Positions 17,866-27,808 of a stretch of DNA of 64,000 nucleotides are shown here, piece by piece. Position 1 is the stretch's first letter. Every line of letters begins with the position of its first letter. Made by a program: the position numbers and the translations under genes. Source of the stretch: Mesorhizobium sp. CAU 1732 (GTDB lineage Bacteria; Pseudomonadota; Alphaproteobacteria; Rhizobiales; Rhizobiaceae); NCBI RefSeq assembly GCF_039888675.1, contig NZ_JBDQQR010000005.1, positions 62,001 through 126,000 on the forward strand, in the 5' to 3' direction. The notes below the pieces were generated by a model, which saw only the letters and a list, made by a program, of their open reading frames with translations, was not told where the DNA came from and ran no database searches.

Positions 17866-20800
17866 ATGGCGCAAGACGATCCTTTCACGCTCGATATGTT
17901 CGGCAGCACCTCGCTGTCCTCCGGTCTTGGCCTTGGCGTGACCGCCTTTACCGACGACTTCGACCCGGATGACGATCCGGATTCCACCACGCCCGCACCG
18001 GCCATTGCCGGTGTGGTGTGCTCGCCGAATCCGAAGACACAAAGCAATCCAGCTCGCGGCATGAACTTCCACCTCGCCGACAGCCGCGGTCTGGCGAAGG
18101 GCTGGAAGAAGCGTGCGCGCGACAGCATCGCAGCGATCCGGCTCGCCGCCGAAATCGAAGAGGAGGATCGTCCCGCCACAGGCGAGGAGCAGGAGCAGTT
18201 GATCCGCTTCACAGGCTTCGGCGCATCGGAACTGGCCAATGGCGTGTTCCGCAAGCCCGGCGCGGTCGAATTCAGCAAGGGCTGGGAGGAGATCGGCGGC
18301 GAATTGCAGGATGCCGTGGACGATACGGCCTATGCTTCGCTGTCACGCTGCACGCAATACGCCCATTTCACGCCAGAGTTCATCATTCGGGCGATCTGGT
18401 CAGGACTTCAGCGGCTTGGATGGCGTGGTGGCCGCATGCTCGAACCCGGTATCGGCACAGGTCTGTTTCCAGCGCTGATGCCCGAGGCGCTGCGCGACAT
18501 CTCCCATCTGACAGGCATTGAGCTCGATCCAGTCACCGCCCGCATCGCCAGGCTGCTGCAGCCACGCGCCCGCATCATCACCGGCGATTTCGCGCACACC
18601 GATCTGTCGGCCAGTTTTGATCTCGCCGTCGGCAATCCGCCATTCTCCAGCCGAACGGTCCGCTCCGACCGTGACTATCGCTCGATGAGTCTGGTGCTGC
18701 ATGACTATTTCATCGCGAGGTCGATCGACCTGCTGAAGCCGGGGGGCTTTGCCGCTTTCGTCACCAGCCATGGTACGATGGACAAGGCCGATTGCTCGGC
18801 GCGCGAGCATATTGCGAAGTCCGCCGACCTGATTGCCGCGATCCGTCTGCCCGAGGGCAGTTTCCGGGCCGAGGCCGGTACGGACGTCGTCGTCGACATC
18901 CTGTTCTTCCGCAAGCGCAAGACTGGAGAGCCTGAGGGCGATCAGGCCTGGCTCGATATTGATGAGGTGCGTCCAGCGACGGAGGACGAGGGGGCGATCC
19001 GCATCAACAGATGGTTCGCCCGCCATCCCGACTTCGTGCTCGGCGAGCATGTCGTGCGCCACGGTATCTATGGCCCGAAGGAGACCTATTCCTGCCCGCC
19101 GCGCGACGGCGAGGATCTCGACGCGGCTCTTGCCGCCGCCATCTCCCTTCTTCCGGAAGCCCTTTATGACGGTGAGCCGACCGTCATCGATGCCGATCTG
19201 GAAGATATAGCCGATGGCGCCCCCGTCGATCTTCCGTCAGAGCGCCACGTTCGCGAAGGCAGCTTCTATTTCGAAAGGTCGCAGGGCCTGATGCAGATCA
19301 TCGACGGCGAGCCCGTTCCGGTGAAGGTTCGCAGGGGCCGCAGCAGCGACGGTATCCCGGAGAAGCATGTCGGCATCATCCGCAAGCTGATCCCGGTCCG
19401 CGACGCCGTGCGCGAGGTGCTGAAGGCGCAGGAGCTCGACCGTCCCTGGAAGGATTTGCAGGTCAAGCTCAGGATCGCCTGGTCGAGCTTCGTGCGCGAG
19501 TTCGGCCCGATCAACCACACCACCGTCTCAATCACGGAGGATGAGGAGAGCGGCGAGGTTCGCGAAACTCATCGGCGTCCGAACCTCCAACCTTTCCTGG
19601 ACGACCCTGATTGCTGGCTGGTAGCGTCGATCGAGGATTATGATCTCGATACCGATACATCCCGCCCAGGCCCGATCTTCTCGGAGCGGGTGATCTCGCC
19701 GCCGGCGCCGCCTGTGATCACCAGTGCGGCCGACGCGCTCGCCGTGGTGTTGAACGAACGCGGCCATGTCGATCTCGACCACATCGCCGAGCTTCTGCAC
19801 CGTGATGCGGATTCGGTCGTGGAGGAACTTGGGAGCGCGATCTTCCGTGATCCCGCAGATGGCTCGTGGCAGACCGCCGATGCCTATCTGTCCGGCCATG
19901 TTCGCGACAGACTGAGGGTGGCGGAAGCAGCAAGCGCGCTCGATCCCGCCTATCAGCGCAATGTCGCCGCACTTGCCGCCGTGCAGCCGATCGATCTTGG
20001 CCCTTCGGACATTACCGCTCGGCTCGGCGCGCCGTGGATACCGGCCGCCGATATCGTCGCCTTCATCAAGGAGACGATGGATGCCGACATAAAGATCCAT
20101 CACATGCCCGAACTCGCGTCATGGACGGTCGAGGCGCGGCAACTCGGCTGGCTCGCCGTCGGCACATCGGAATGGGGGACCAACCGCCGTCATGCCGGCG
20201 AACTGCTTGCCGATGCCCTCAACAGCCGCGTTCCACAAATCTTCGACACCGTGCGAGAGGGCTCCAGCGAACGGCGGGTGTTGAATGTCGTCGACACCGA
20301 GGCGGCAAAGACCAAGCTGCAGAAGATCAAGGATGCGTTCCAGCGCTGGATCTGGTCGGACGCCGATCGCACCGACCGGCTGGCGCGCGACTATAATGAT
20401 CGCTTCAACAACATAGCGCCGCGCCGTTTCGACGGTTCGCATCTCCATCTTCCAGGCGCCTGTGCGGCCTTCACCCTCTATCCGCACCAGAAGCGTGGGA
20501 TATGGCGGATCATATCGTCGGGCGCGACCTATCTGGCGCATGCCGTGGGGGCCGGCAAGACGATGACCATGGCAGCCGGTATCATGGAACAGCGTCGTCT
20601 CGGCCTGATCGCCAAGGCGATGCTGACCGTCCCGGGCCATTGCCTCGCTCAGGTCGCGCGTGAGTTCCTGGCGCTCTACCCGAATGCCCGCATTCTCGTG
20701 GCCGACGAGACCAATTTTACCAAGGACAAGCGGGCCAGGTTCCTGTCGCGCGCGGCGACTGCGACATGGGACGCGATCATCATCACGCATTCGGCATTCA

Positions 20801-22971
20801 GGTTCATCGGCGTGCCCTCAGCCTTCGAGCAGCAGATGATCCATGATGAGCTGGAACTCTACGAGAAGCTGCTGCTCGACGTCGAGGACGACGACCGCGT
20901 CTCGCGCAAGCGGCTTGAGCGCCTGAAGGAAGGCTTGCAGGAACGGCTCGAAGGTCTCGCCACCCGCAAGGACGATCTGCTGACTATCTCCGAGATCGGC
21001 GTTGACCAGATCATTGTCGACGAGGCGCAGGAGTTCAGAAAACTCAGCTTCGCGACCAACATGTCCACGCTCAAGGGCGTCGATCCAAACGGTTCGCAGC
21101 GCGCCTGGGACCTCTATGTCAAATCCCGCTTCATCGAGGTGAAGAACCCGGGCAGGGCGCTCGTACTGGCGTCGGGAACCCCGATCACCAACACATTGGG
21201 CGAGATGTTCAGCGTGCAGCGGTTGATGGGCCATGCGGCGCTGATGGAACGCGGACTGCACGAGTTCGATGCCTGGGCGAGCACGTTCGGAGAAATGACG
21301 ACCGAGCTCGAACTTCAGCCATCCGGCAAATACAAGCCGGTGTCACGCTTTGCCAGCTTTGTGAATGTCCCGGAACTGATCGCCATGTACCGGTCCTTCG
21401 CCGATGTGGTGATGCCGGATGACCTGGCGCGCTATGTGAAGGTGCCGGCGATCTCTACCGGCCGACGCCAGATCGTCACGTCGAAGCCGACTTTAGCTTT
21501 CAAGCGCTACCAGATGATCCTGGCCGAGCGCATCAGGAAGATCGAGCTTCGCGAGCGGCCGCCAGAGCCCGGTGACGACATCCTGCTTTCCGTCATTACG
21601 GATGGCCGGCATGCCGCGATCGATCTTCGCCTGGTCGATTGCGACAATGACAATGAGCCCGACAACAAGCTCAACAGTCTGATCTCCAACGCCTATCGCA
21701 TTTGGCAGGAAACGGGAGCCAACAGCTACGTTCGCCCGGACGGCAAAGCCTATGAGCTTCCCGGCGCGGCGCAGATGATCTTCTCCGATCTCGGCACGAT
21801 CAATGTCGAGAAGACGCGCGGCTTCTCTGCCTATCGCTGGATCCGCGACGAACTGATCCGTATGGGCGTGCCCGCGTCCGAAATCGCCTACATGCAAGAC
21901 TTCAAGAAGTCCGAAGCCAAACAGCGGCTGTTCGGCGATGTCCGTGCCGGCAAGGTACGTTTCCTTCTTGGAAGCTCCGAGACGATGGGCACCGGCGTCA
22001 ATGCCCAGCTCAGGCTGAAGGCATTGCATCACCTCGACGTGCCATGGTTGCCATCGCAGATAGAGCAGCGCGAGGGCCGCATTGTCAGGCAGGGCAACCA
22101 GCATGATGAGGTCGATATCTTCGCCTATGCCACCGAGGGTAGCCTCGACGCGACCATGTGGCAGAACAATGAGCGCAAGGCACGATTCATCGCCGCAGCA
22201 TTGTCGGGCGACACCACCATCCGCAGGCTGGAGGATATGGGCGAAGGCCAGGCCAATCAGTTTGCGATGGCGAAAGCGATTGCTAGCGGCGATCAGCGCC
22301 TGATGCAGAAGGCCGGTCTTGAAGCTGACATTGCTCGACTTGAACGGCTGCGCGCCGCCCATATCGACGATCAGCATGCCGTGCGCCGCAATATCCGTGA
22401 TGCCGAGCGCGATATCGAGCAATCCACCCGCCGCATTGCCGAAATCGGCGAGGACATCGCGCGGCTCGTTCCAACCTCGGGCGAGGCCTTCTCGATGAAG
22501 GTGACCGGCAAATCCTATGTCGACCGCAAGGATGCCGGTCGCGCCTTGCTCAAGGAAATCCTGACCCTGGTGCAGGTCCAGCAGGAAGGCGACACCATCA
22601 TCGCCTCGATCGGCGGCTTCGATCTCGAATTCTCAGGCCAGCGCTTCGGCAATGACAGCTACCAATATGTCACTTCGCTTCTAATCACCGAGGCCGACGA
22701 CGAGATCGACCTGCCGATCACGGTAACGCCGCTCGGCGCGATCTCCCGCCTCGAGCACGCGCTGTCAGGCTTCGACCATGACCAGGAGCGCTATCGCCAA
22801 CGGCTTGCCGATGCCAACCGTCGGCTGGCGTCCTACCAGGCTCACGGCGACGGCGGAGACTTCGCGTTCGCCAACGAACTCGCCGACAAGCATCGGCAGC
22901 TTGCCGAGGTCGAGGCCGATCTGGCGCAGGATATCGATGGCATTGTCGACGTTGAGCCGCTCGCCGCCTGA
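17866..22971 (+). CDS. giant DNA methylase-helicase fusion (strawberry-notch/SNF2-like)
   Basis: The protein has 1701 residues; ATG 17866 follows CAGGAGATATTTGAA. An N-6 adenine methylase-like domain has SAM motif EPGIGTGLF (about 193) and catalytic NPPF (about 257). The SF2 helicase half has Walker A GAGKT (K898), IIVDEAQEF (about 1050) and motif VI QREGRIVRQGNQ (about 1400), followed by a coiled C-terminus. Such fusions are standard on alphaproteobacterial conjugative elements. Likely roles are modification or remodelling of the incoming DNA and restriction avoidance; neither is shown here. The DISARM/BREX resemblance is only at the level of domains. Confidence 0.9.
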   Translation: MAQDDPFTLDMFGSTSLSSGLGLGVTAFTDDFDPDDDPDSTTPAPAIAGVVCSPNPKTQSNPARGMNFHLADSRGLAKGWKKRARDSIAAIRLAAEIEEEDRPATGEEQEQLIRFTGFGASELANGVFRKPGAVEFSKGWEEIGGELQDAVDDTAYASLSRCTQYAHFTPEFIIRAIWSGLQRLGWRGGRMLEPGIGTGLFPALMPEALRDISHLTGIELDPVTARIARLLQPRARIITGDFAHTDLSASFDLAVGNPPFSSRTVRSDRDYRSMSLVLHDYFIARSIDLLKPGGFAAFVTSHGTMDKADCSAREHIAKSADLIAAIRLPEGSFRAEAGTDVVVDILFFRKRKTGEPEGDQAWLDIDEVRPATEDEGAIRINRWFARHPDFVLGEHVVRHGIYGPKETYSCPPRDGEDLDAALAAAISLLPEALYDGEPTVIDADLEDIADGAPVDLPSERHVREGSFYFERSQGLMQIIDGEPVPVKVRRGRSSDGIPEKHVGIIRKLIPVRDAVREVLKAQELDRPWKDLQVKLRIAWSSFVREFGPINHTTVSITEDEESGEVRETHRRPNLQPFLDDPDCWLVASIEDYDLDTDTSRPGPIFSERVISPPAPPVITSAADALAVVLNERGHVDLDHIAELLHRDADSVVEELGSAIFRDPADGSWQTADAYLSGHVRDRLRVAEAASALDPAYQRNVAALAAVQPIDLGPSDITARLGAPWIPAADIVAFIKETMDADIKIHHMPELASWTVEARQLGWLAVGTSEWGTNRRHAGELLADALNSRVPQIFDTVREGSSERRVLNVVDTEAAKTKLQKIKDAFQRWIWSDADRTDRLARDYNDRFNNIAPRRFDGSHLHLPGACAAFTLYPHQKRGIWRIISSGATYLAHAVGAGKTMTMAAGIMEQRRLGLIAKAMLTVPGHCLAQVAREFLALYPNARILVADETNFTKDKRARFLSRAATATWDAIIITHSAFRFIGVPSAFEQQMIHDELELYEKLLLDVEDDDRVSRKRLERLKEGLQERLEGLATRKDDLLTISEIGVDQIIVDEAQEFRKLSFATNMSTLKGVDPNGSQRAWDLYVKSRFIEVKNPGRALVLASGTPITNTLGEMFSVQRLMGHAALMERGLHEFDAWASTFGEMTTELELQPSGKYKPVSRFASFVNVPELIAMYRSFADVVMPDDLARYVKVPAISTGRRQIVTSKPTLAFKRYQMILAERIRKIELRERPPEPGDDILLSVITDGRHAAIDLRLVDCDNDNEPDNKLNSLISNAYRIWQETGANSYVRPDGKAYELPGAAQMIFSDLGTINVEKTRGFSAYRWIRDELIRMGVPASEIAYMQDFKKSEAKQRLFGDVRAGKVRFLLGSSETMGTGVNAQLRLKALHHLDVPWLPSQIEQREGRIVRQGNQHDEVDIFAYATEGSLDATMWQNNERKARFIAAALSGDTTIRRLEDMGEGQANQFAMAKAIASGDQRLMQKAGLEADIARLERLRAAHIDDQHAVRRNIRDAERDIEQSTRRIAEIGEDIARLVPTSGEAFSMKVTGKSYVDRKDAGRALLKEILTLVQVQQEGDTIIASIGGFDLEFSGQRFGNDSYQYVTSLLITEADDEIDLPITVTPLGAISRLEHALSGFDHDQERYRQRLADANRRLASYQAHGDGGDFAFANELADKHRQLAEVEADLAQDIDGIVDVEPLAA

Positions 22972-22983
22972 ATGATCATGATG

Positions 22984-23011
22984 GCCCGCCATGTCCTCGG
23001 ACGTGGCGGGC
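22984..23011 (+). terminator. hairpin terminator after the methylase-helicase
   Basis: GCCCGCC (22984-22990) pairs with GGCGGGC (23005-23011), with inner GTC/GAC pairing, 12 nt after the stop codon. The tail (TATTCTCAT) is only weakly U-rich. It is probably an intrinsic terminator or mRNA end stabiliser. Confidence 0.6.
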
Positions 23012-23297
23012 TATTCTCATGTCGTCGCCAGAAAAGATGGGGAGGGAAAAAGAAAAAGGGGAGGGAAAAGCCCGCTCGCAGATCGGGCGGTCAGGTGACG
23101 CTGGCGCTCAACCGCGCCGCTCGCGATCCCGGCCCGTCTTCCTCGCAAGGCGCTGACGCGCCCCGCTCGTCTGGCCGGGCAGGGATGCTCGGCCGCAGTT
23201 GCACCAGGCCGTCCGCTCCGCGGGCCGGTGGGGGTCTTCGGGAAGAAGACAGGACCGGCAAGGCCCGGTTCTCCAACCCCCATGAAGGAGTAATTCC
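23012..23297 (+). promoter_or_regulatory. non-coding leader of the ParB-like gene
   Basis: About 290 nt without a gene. It opens with a purine tract (GGGAGGGAAAAAGAAAAAGG) that resembles one at the 3' end of the TOPRIM gene near 16521. It ends with GTCTTC-GGGAA-GAAGAC inside a GGGGGT/ACCCCC pair just before GAAGGAG and the start codon. It looks like another structured leader. Confidence 0.5.
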
Positions 23298-24959
23298 ATG
23301 CATGTCATGAAGGTCGATCCGCGCGCGCTGAACGAGAATCCCGACCGTTCGCGCCAGACCAAGTCCACCCCGCAGGCAGACCTGTTGCTGCTTGCGACCA
23401 TCAAGGCTGTCGGTATCGTTCAGCCCCCGGTGATCTTTCAGCAGACCGATGGCGGCAATGGCTATGTCATCGATTCCGGTCATCGCCGTGTCCGGCAGGC
23501 AATCAAAGCCGGTCTTGAAGAGATCGACGTGATCGTTGTCGAGGCTTCCAACGACAATGGCGCAATGCGCTCGATCGTCGAGAACACGGCGCGCGATCCG
23601 CTCAACCCAGTCGATCTTTGGCGCGCAATCGAGCGCCTGGTTGCTCTGAGCTGGACCGAGGAGGCGATTGCGATTGCTCTGTCACTCACGGTTCGCCGTG
23701 TCCGTCAGCTCAGGCTAATGGCCAATGTGCTGCCGGCCATGCTCGATCACATGGCGAAGGGCGATATGCCCAACGAGCAGCAGCTACGCACGATCGCATC
23801 CGCCTCGCTCGATGAGCAGAAGGAGGTCTGGAAGGCCAACAAGCCGTCGAAGTCCGACCCCAGGGCGAACTGGTGGGGCATTGCCAATGCGCTGACGAAG
23901 ACGCGCATGTTCGCCAAGGACGCCAGCTTCGATGACGAGCTTGCGCGCGCCTATGGCATCGAATGGGAGGAAGACCTGTTCGGTCCCGCCGACGAGGATG
24001 GCCGCTACACCACCAATGTGGAAGCCTATCTCGGCGCGCAGCAGGAATGGATGACCAACAACCTGCCCAAGCGCGGCATCGTTGCCGAAACCGGCGACTA
24101 CGGCGAGGTCAAGCTGCCGAAGAAGGCAGAGCGCGTCTATGGCAAGCCGACGAAGTCGGATCACACCGCCATGTATATCGACCGACAGGGCAAGGTGCAG
24201 AGTGTCGTCTATCGCATGCCCGAGGAGAAGAAAGCGAAGGGCGACGCCGGTGATACGGATGTGGCTCCGACTGCACGACCCGACGTCACCCGCAAGGGGC
24301 TCGACATGATCGGCGACCTGCGCACCGACGCCCTGCATGAGGCGCTTGCCCGAGCACCGATCGAGGACGACACGCTGATGGCGCTGCTCGTTCTGGCCTT
24401 TGCCGGCATGAACGTCTCGGTGACATCAGGGGCCAGCGGCGCATCGCCCTATGGGTCGGCCAATCTTGGCGAACATGCTGCACGGCTATTCAACCCCGAA
24501 GGCGCTTTCGCCTTCGACATGGACACGCTGCGCATCGCGGTTCGGTCCGTGTTGATCGAGGTGCTGTCATGCCGCTCGGGTCGGTCGAAGAGCGGCACTG
24601 TCGCGCTCGTTGCCGGCGATGCGGTCGGCGCTGACGGCTTCCTCGCCAATATGGGGACGGAGGAGTTCCTGTCGTGCCTGTCGCGTCCGGCTCTGGAGGC
24701 ATCGTGCAAGGACACGCCGGTCCTGCCGTGCCGGAAGGTGAAGGACACGCGCGCCGCTCTGGTCGAGCATTACGCAGAGGGACGGTTCGTCCACGCTTCT
24801 GCGCTGTTCGAGCCGAACGCGATCAAGCTCGCAAACTGGCTCAAGGAGAACGAGCCAGTCGCCGAGGATCAGGACGAGGGTGACGACGATCAGGTCGATC
24901 ACGCCGACGAGTCCGAAGGCGAAGAGTTCGACGAGCCATTCCGCGAAGCCGCCGAATAG
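23298..24959 (+). CDS. ParB/RepB/Spo0J-family protein
   Basis: The protein has 553 residues; ATG 23298 lies behind ATGAAGGAGTAATTCC. Residues 1-100 are a ParB N-domain: the family NTPase/arginine motif appears as DSGHRRVRQAI and ENTARDPLNP. A helix-turn-helix follows at EEAIAIALSLTVRRVRQLRLM (about 116-136). The remaining 400 residues are less typical and end in an acidic tail. No ParA is nearby, so it may be a DNA-binding regulator or a stability factor of the element rather than a partition protein. Confidence 0.85.
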   Translation: MHVMKVDPRALNENPDRSRQTKSTPQADLLLLATIKAVGIVQPPVIFQQTDGGNGYVIDSGHRRVRQAIKAGLEEIDVIVVEASNDNGAMRSIVENTARDPLNPVDLWRAIERLVALSWTEEAIAIALSLTVRRVRQLRLMANVLPAMLDHMAKGDMPNEQQLRTIASASLDEQKEVWKANKPSKSDPRANWWGIANALTKTRMFAKDASFDDELARAYGIEWEEDLFGPADEDGRYTTNVEAYLGAQQEWMTNNLPKRGIVAETGDYGEVKLPKKAERVYGKPTKSDHTAMYIDRQGKVQSVVYRMPEEKKAKGDAGDTDVAPTARPDVTRKGLDMIGDLRTDALHEALARAPIEDDTLMALLVLAFAGMNVSVTSGASGASPYGSANLGEHAARLFNPEGAFAFDMDTLRIAVRSVLIEVLSCRSGRSKSGTVALVAGDAVGADGFLANMGTEEFLSCLSRPALEASCKDTPVLPCRKVKDTRAALVEHYAEGRFVHASALFEPNAIKLANWLKENEPVAEDQDEGDDDQVDHADESEGEEFDEPFREAAE

Positions 24960-24988
24960 GCCGTCCCTTCTCTTTCCGAATGCCATTC

Positions 24989-25016
24989 CGCCGCCGGGTC
25001 ACACCGGCGGCGTTTT
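24989..25016 (+). terminator. rho-independent terminator after the ParB-like gene
   Basis: CGCCGCCGG (24989-24997) pairs perfectly with CCGGCGGCG (25004-25012) around a GTCACA loop and is followed by TTTT. It lies only 28 nt before the next start codon, so it could also act as an attenuator for the 25045 operon. Confidence 0.85.
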
Positions 25017-25044
25017 CATTTTCAGCAACAGATAGGTTTGCACC

Positions 25045-25518
25045 ATGTCAGCATCGCTGATCTTCGACATTGCCCCGATAGGCTCGATCGTCTCCTGGTC
25101 GGACAGGACCCCGCGTCCGCCCGAGCGCCACCGCAAGAAGCTATCGGCGTGGAAGGGCTCCAATAGCTTTGGACGCCTGATCCGCAAGCAGGGCCAGCGC
25201 ATCATGGGCAGTGTGATTCTGCCCGCCAGCTTCACCCTCCATGAAGGCGATCATGGCGCGCATGGCGTGGTCGTCATCCGCGTGCATCGCAGCTTCTCCG
25301 TCAACACGAACCTGCGCTTCACCGTGCTCGAGCGCCCTGCCATCGGATCGGTGCGGATATTTGACCGCGCTGGCGACAATGCCGAGCTCGTGCATCTCGC
25401 CGGCAGCAGGCAGCAGGCCGAGGAATGGCTGTCGCGCCATGGCTATCCGCGCGCCGTCATGCAAACCGTGTCGGCCGACGAGGTTGCCGCCGACAGCGTT
25501 GAGGGGAGGGCGGCGTAA
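25045..25518 (+). CDS. conserved hypothetical protein
   Basis: The protein has 157 residues from ATG 25045. The middle is beta-rich with the segment ITLPASF-like VILPASFTLHEGDHGAHG and VVIRVHRSFSVN. There is no membrane segment and no catalytic motif that I recognise. Its stop codon overlaps the start of the next gene, and three genes (25045, 25518, 26405) form one tight operon. The function is unknown. Confidence 0.7.
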   Translation: MSASLIFDIAPIGSIVSWSDRTPRPPERHRKKLSAWKGSNSFGRLIRKQGQRIMGSVILPASFTLHEGDHGAHGVVVIRVHRSFSVNTNLRFTVLERPAIGSVRIFDRAGDNAELVHLAGSRQQAEEWLSRHGYPRAVMQTVSADEVAADSVEGRAA

Positions 25519-26405
25519 TGGCGAACTCCCCGCACACAACAACAACGGGCTCCACTTCCCGGTTTCCGGAGGTGGAGTTCGGCCACACGGCAGACGGCAT
25601 GTTCGCCGCCCGTGTGGCCGACAACGCTTTTGCCATGGCGCCGTGCCGCGACGGTTCTCATTATCTCGTGACGGCCTGGCGGATCGGCAGGCCGATCACT
25701 GAGTGGAAACGCGCCGATTTCTATGGCCATTCCGGCTCGCTCGCCGACGAAGCCGGCTTCCGCGCCAGAGTTCTGGAAAATGCGGAGCATCAGCGTGAGA
25801 AGCTGGCGCTCGGTCGGCGCGAGATCCACTCGAGCGCCTCTACGCCATGGGGCCCGTCTCAGGGCGGCACTGTCTTTGCCGAGGGCATCACCTGCCACTC
25901 GACCGCCGGCCATGGCGGTTTCCATCTGTCGGCCGATCGTAACCGCAAAGTCCATCCGTCGCTGCGCGCCAATCGCGGTTGGTATGAAGAAGATGAGTGC
26001 TGGGCGATCGTCGCGATCAGCTTCCCTCATCTCTTCACCAGCTTCGAACGGCGTTGCGCGGAATCTACGATGAAGGACAGTTGGCCCGACCAGTGGGAGG
26101 CCATCACTGGCATAGTCCTTCAGCCGGGTGAATCCCGCACGAAGGACGAGCGCGCCTTCCTCGCAGAACATGCCGATGACTGGCTGGTGCAGTCGGCCAT
26201 CATGTCCGATCCGCATCCGGGCTTCACCGAGGTCATCGCGACCAGAGGCGGTTGCCGTGAGGATGGCGTCGAGCGCCGGCGTTTCCTCGTCCCTTCGTCC
26301 GAATACAAGATGGGGCGCTTTGGCTTCGTCATCGATACCGGACGTCATGCCGAGTATAGCGATGCGTCGAGCTTTCCGGGCATCCACGGCAAGAGGGTCG
26401 CGTGA
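25518..26405 (+). CDS. conserved hypothetical protein (DUF7007-like)
   Basis: The protein has 295 residues; the ATG overlaps the previous stop (TAATG). Features include CRDGSHYLVTAWRIGRPITE, STPWGPSQ, and the repeated phrase HGGFHLSADRN followed by WYEEDECWAIVA. I associate this with the DUF7007 family of conjugative elements, but from memory only. The C-terminal ERRRFLVPSSEY segment is also conserved-looking. It is translationally coupled on both sides. Confidence 0.7.
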   Translation: MANSPHTTTTGSTSRFPEVEFGHTADGMFAARVADNAFAMAPCRDGSHYLVTAWRIGRPITEWKRADFYGHSGSLADEAGFRARVLENAEHQREKLALGRREIHSSASTPWGPSQGGTVFAEGITCHSTAGHGGFHLSADRNRKVHPSLRANRGWYEEDECWAIVAISFPHLFTSFERRCAESTMKDSWPDQWEAITGIVLQPGESRTKDERAFLAEHADDWLVQSAIMSDPHPGFTEVIATRGGCREDGVERRRFLVPSSEYKMGRFGFVIDTGRHAEYSDASSFPGIHGKRVA

Positions 26406-26731
26406 TGGCCGCCCTCGATCCCCGCGCGCGTCTCTTCCGCATGGAGGAGGCACGTCGCCAGACCCAGCATCAGCTCAGCATGATTGAGCGCCAGATCACC
26501 CGGCGAATGACTGCGTTGATCCCGCAATTGCAGCCTAAGCGAAAAGCCTTCCATCGCGGCAGGCCACCCGATCCGGCATCGTTCCTCGAACGCTACCGGT
26601 CCAATCTTGCCGCGATCACGGCTGAGCGTCAGCACGAGATCGATGCCCTGTCGCGCAAGCTGGCGCGGCAGGAGGACGCGATTGTGGTGTTTCGCAGGCG
26701 TTATGCGCTCGGAGCTGCTCAAGCCGCTTAG
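26405..26731 (+). CDS. small coiled-coil hypothetical protein
   Basis: The protein has 108 residues; ATG 26405 overlaps the upstream TGA (GTGATGG), giving coupling. It is very basic and helical (MEEARRQTQHQLSMIERQI; SRKLARQEDAIVVFRRRY), with two predicted coiled segments. No known domain is seen. GTG 26402 is an alternative start one codon earlier. The function is unknown. Confidence 0.65.
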   Translation: MAALDPRARLFRMEEARRQTQHQLSMIERQITRRMTALIPQLQPKRKAFHRGRPPDPASFLERYRSNLAAITAERQHEIDALSRKLARQEDAIVVFRRRYALGAAQAA

Positions 26732-27096
26732 AGGCCTCGACTCTTACGGGTCGAACAAGGCGCTCAACCTCTTTTTTTGATGCCGGTGTCTGTGAGCAGC
26801 CCTTGGCCCTTCTTGCCGGCGGGTTTGCTGCGGTCTGAACCAGCGGCTTGCCGCTTCAAGGCCGCTATCGCGCCGCAGAGCGGCCGAAGCACAGCCGATC
26901 TCGGCAGGGTTACCCCGCGCACTGCGCAGGGACCAGTGAAGAACTGGCCCACGCTTGTCCGCAAGCCAGCCCCGCTCGCCTGTCTGGCTCCGGACCCTGA
27001 AGCGCCCAGCTTGCGCCGGTTCTGTTTGACCGCACCCGCAGGCAAGAAGGGCCGAGGGCCAATCACCTGAAGGGCATCGTCAGAAAGGTAAGCTCA
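26732..27096 (+). promoter_or_regulatory. leader with 26-nt imperfect inverted repeat, upstream of 27097
   Basis: The 365 nt hold no credible gene. The arms 26799-26824 and 27034-27059 are complementary at 24 of 26 positions (core GGCCCTTCTTGCC) and enclose about 210 nt. A T-rich tract CTCTTTTTTT at 26769 may end the upstream operon. Open frames on both strands here mirror each other because of the repeat and are not genes. Confidence 0.65.
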
Positions 27097-27684
27097 ATGT
27101 CCAGTTCAACCCGTCAACCCAAGTCCCGCGCCCGCGCTGCGCAGACCCGCAAGGGCACCACGTTGGAAATGGTCCGGCTCTGCTGCCCCGACAGCAACCA
27201 GGCATCCCTCATCTCCGAAAGCTTCGGGCTCCCTGTCCTCGACAGCGGCGGCATCCGCGAGTTCCACGAGCGCAGTCTGATCGAAGGCGCCGACACCCTC
27301 TCCGAGGGGCTCTCCGACAAGGCGATGCAGATCCATCTCCAGAGGATAGTCGGATCCTATGTCGGCTCGGCCTACGGCGCAGGCCAGTTCTACTCGAAGG
27401 CCGTCTCCGAGGCGAAGGATGCCTCGGCAAGGCTGGCCAACGACGCCCGCGACGAGGATCTCGAAGGCCCCGTGGGCTTCGACAGCGCCGCCCAGCGCAA
27501 GCGCGAGTTCGCCGCTGACATGGGGCTCCAGTCCCACGCCCTGCGCATGGCTGCCGAAGGCGCGGTAGCCGCCTACGAGCACATCGTCGGCGAGGCGTGG
27601 AAGCCCTACGAGCGCCAGGTCGAGAACCCCGGCCAGAGCGTCAGCCGCAAAGCGGCCGAACTCCAGATGGCGGCTCTCGGCTGA
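27097..27684 (+). CDS. conserved hypothetical protein of the conjugative backbone
   Basis: The protein has 195 residues; ATG 27097 lies behind GAAAGGTAAGCTCA. The N-terminus is Ser/Arg-rich and probably disordered. From about 60 on it is helical with Ala-rich segments (YVGSAYGAGQFYSKAVSEAK). No membrane span or enzyme motif is seen. It is preceded by a long structured leader and followed by a strong terminator, so it is a single-gene unit. The function is unknown. Confidence 0.65.
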   Translation: MSSSTRQPKSRARAAQTRKGTTLEMVRLCCPDSNQASLISESFGLPVLDSGGIREFHERSLIEGADTLSEGLSDKAMQIHLQRIVGSYVGSAYGAGQFYSKAVSEAKDASARLANDARDEDLEGPVGFDSAAQRKREFAADMGLQSHALRMAAEGAVAAYEHIVGEAWKPYERQVENPGQSVSRKAAELQMAALG

Positions 27685-27692
27685 GCCCTTTC

Positions 27693-27714
27693 GGGCGGAG
27701 CTTCGGCTCCGCCC
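27693..27714 (+). terminator. hairpin after 27097 gene
   Basis: GGGCGGAGC-TTCG-GCTCCGCCC is a perfect 9-bp stem with an ultrastable TTCG loop, 8 nt after the stop. No U tract follows immediately, so it may serve as a terminator or an mRNA end protector. Confidence 0.7.
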
Positions 27715-27808
27715 ATACATACCCCATCAAGGCCGGTTTCCTTCGGGACGCCGGCCTCTTCGCGTGTCCAGACTGGGATTCAGAATGAGCAGGGTCAACG
27801 TGACCGCA

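Noticed and set aside
26764..27070. Open frames on both strands with similar N-terminal residues
   Set aside because: The mirror likeness comes from the inverted repeat in this leader, not from real proteins.
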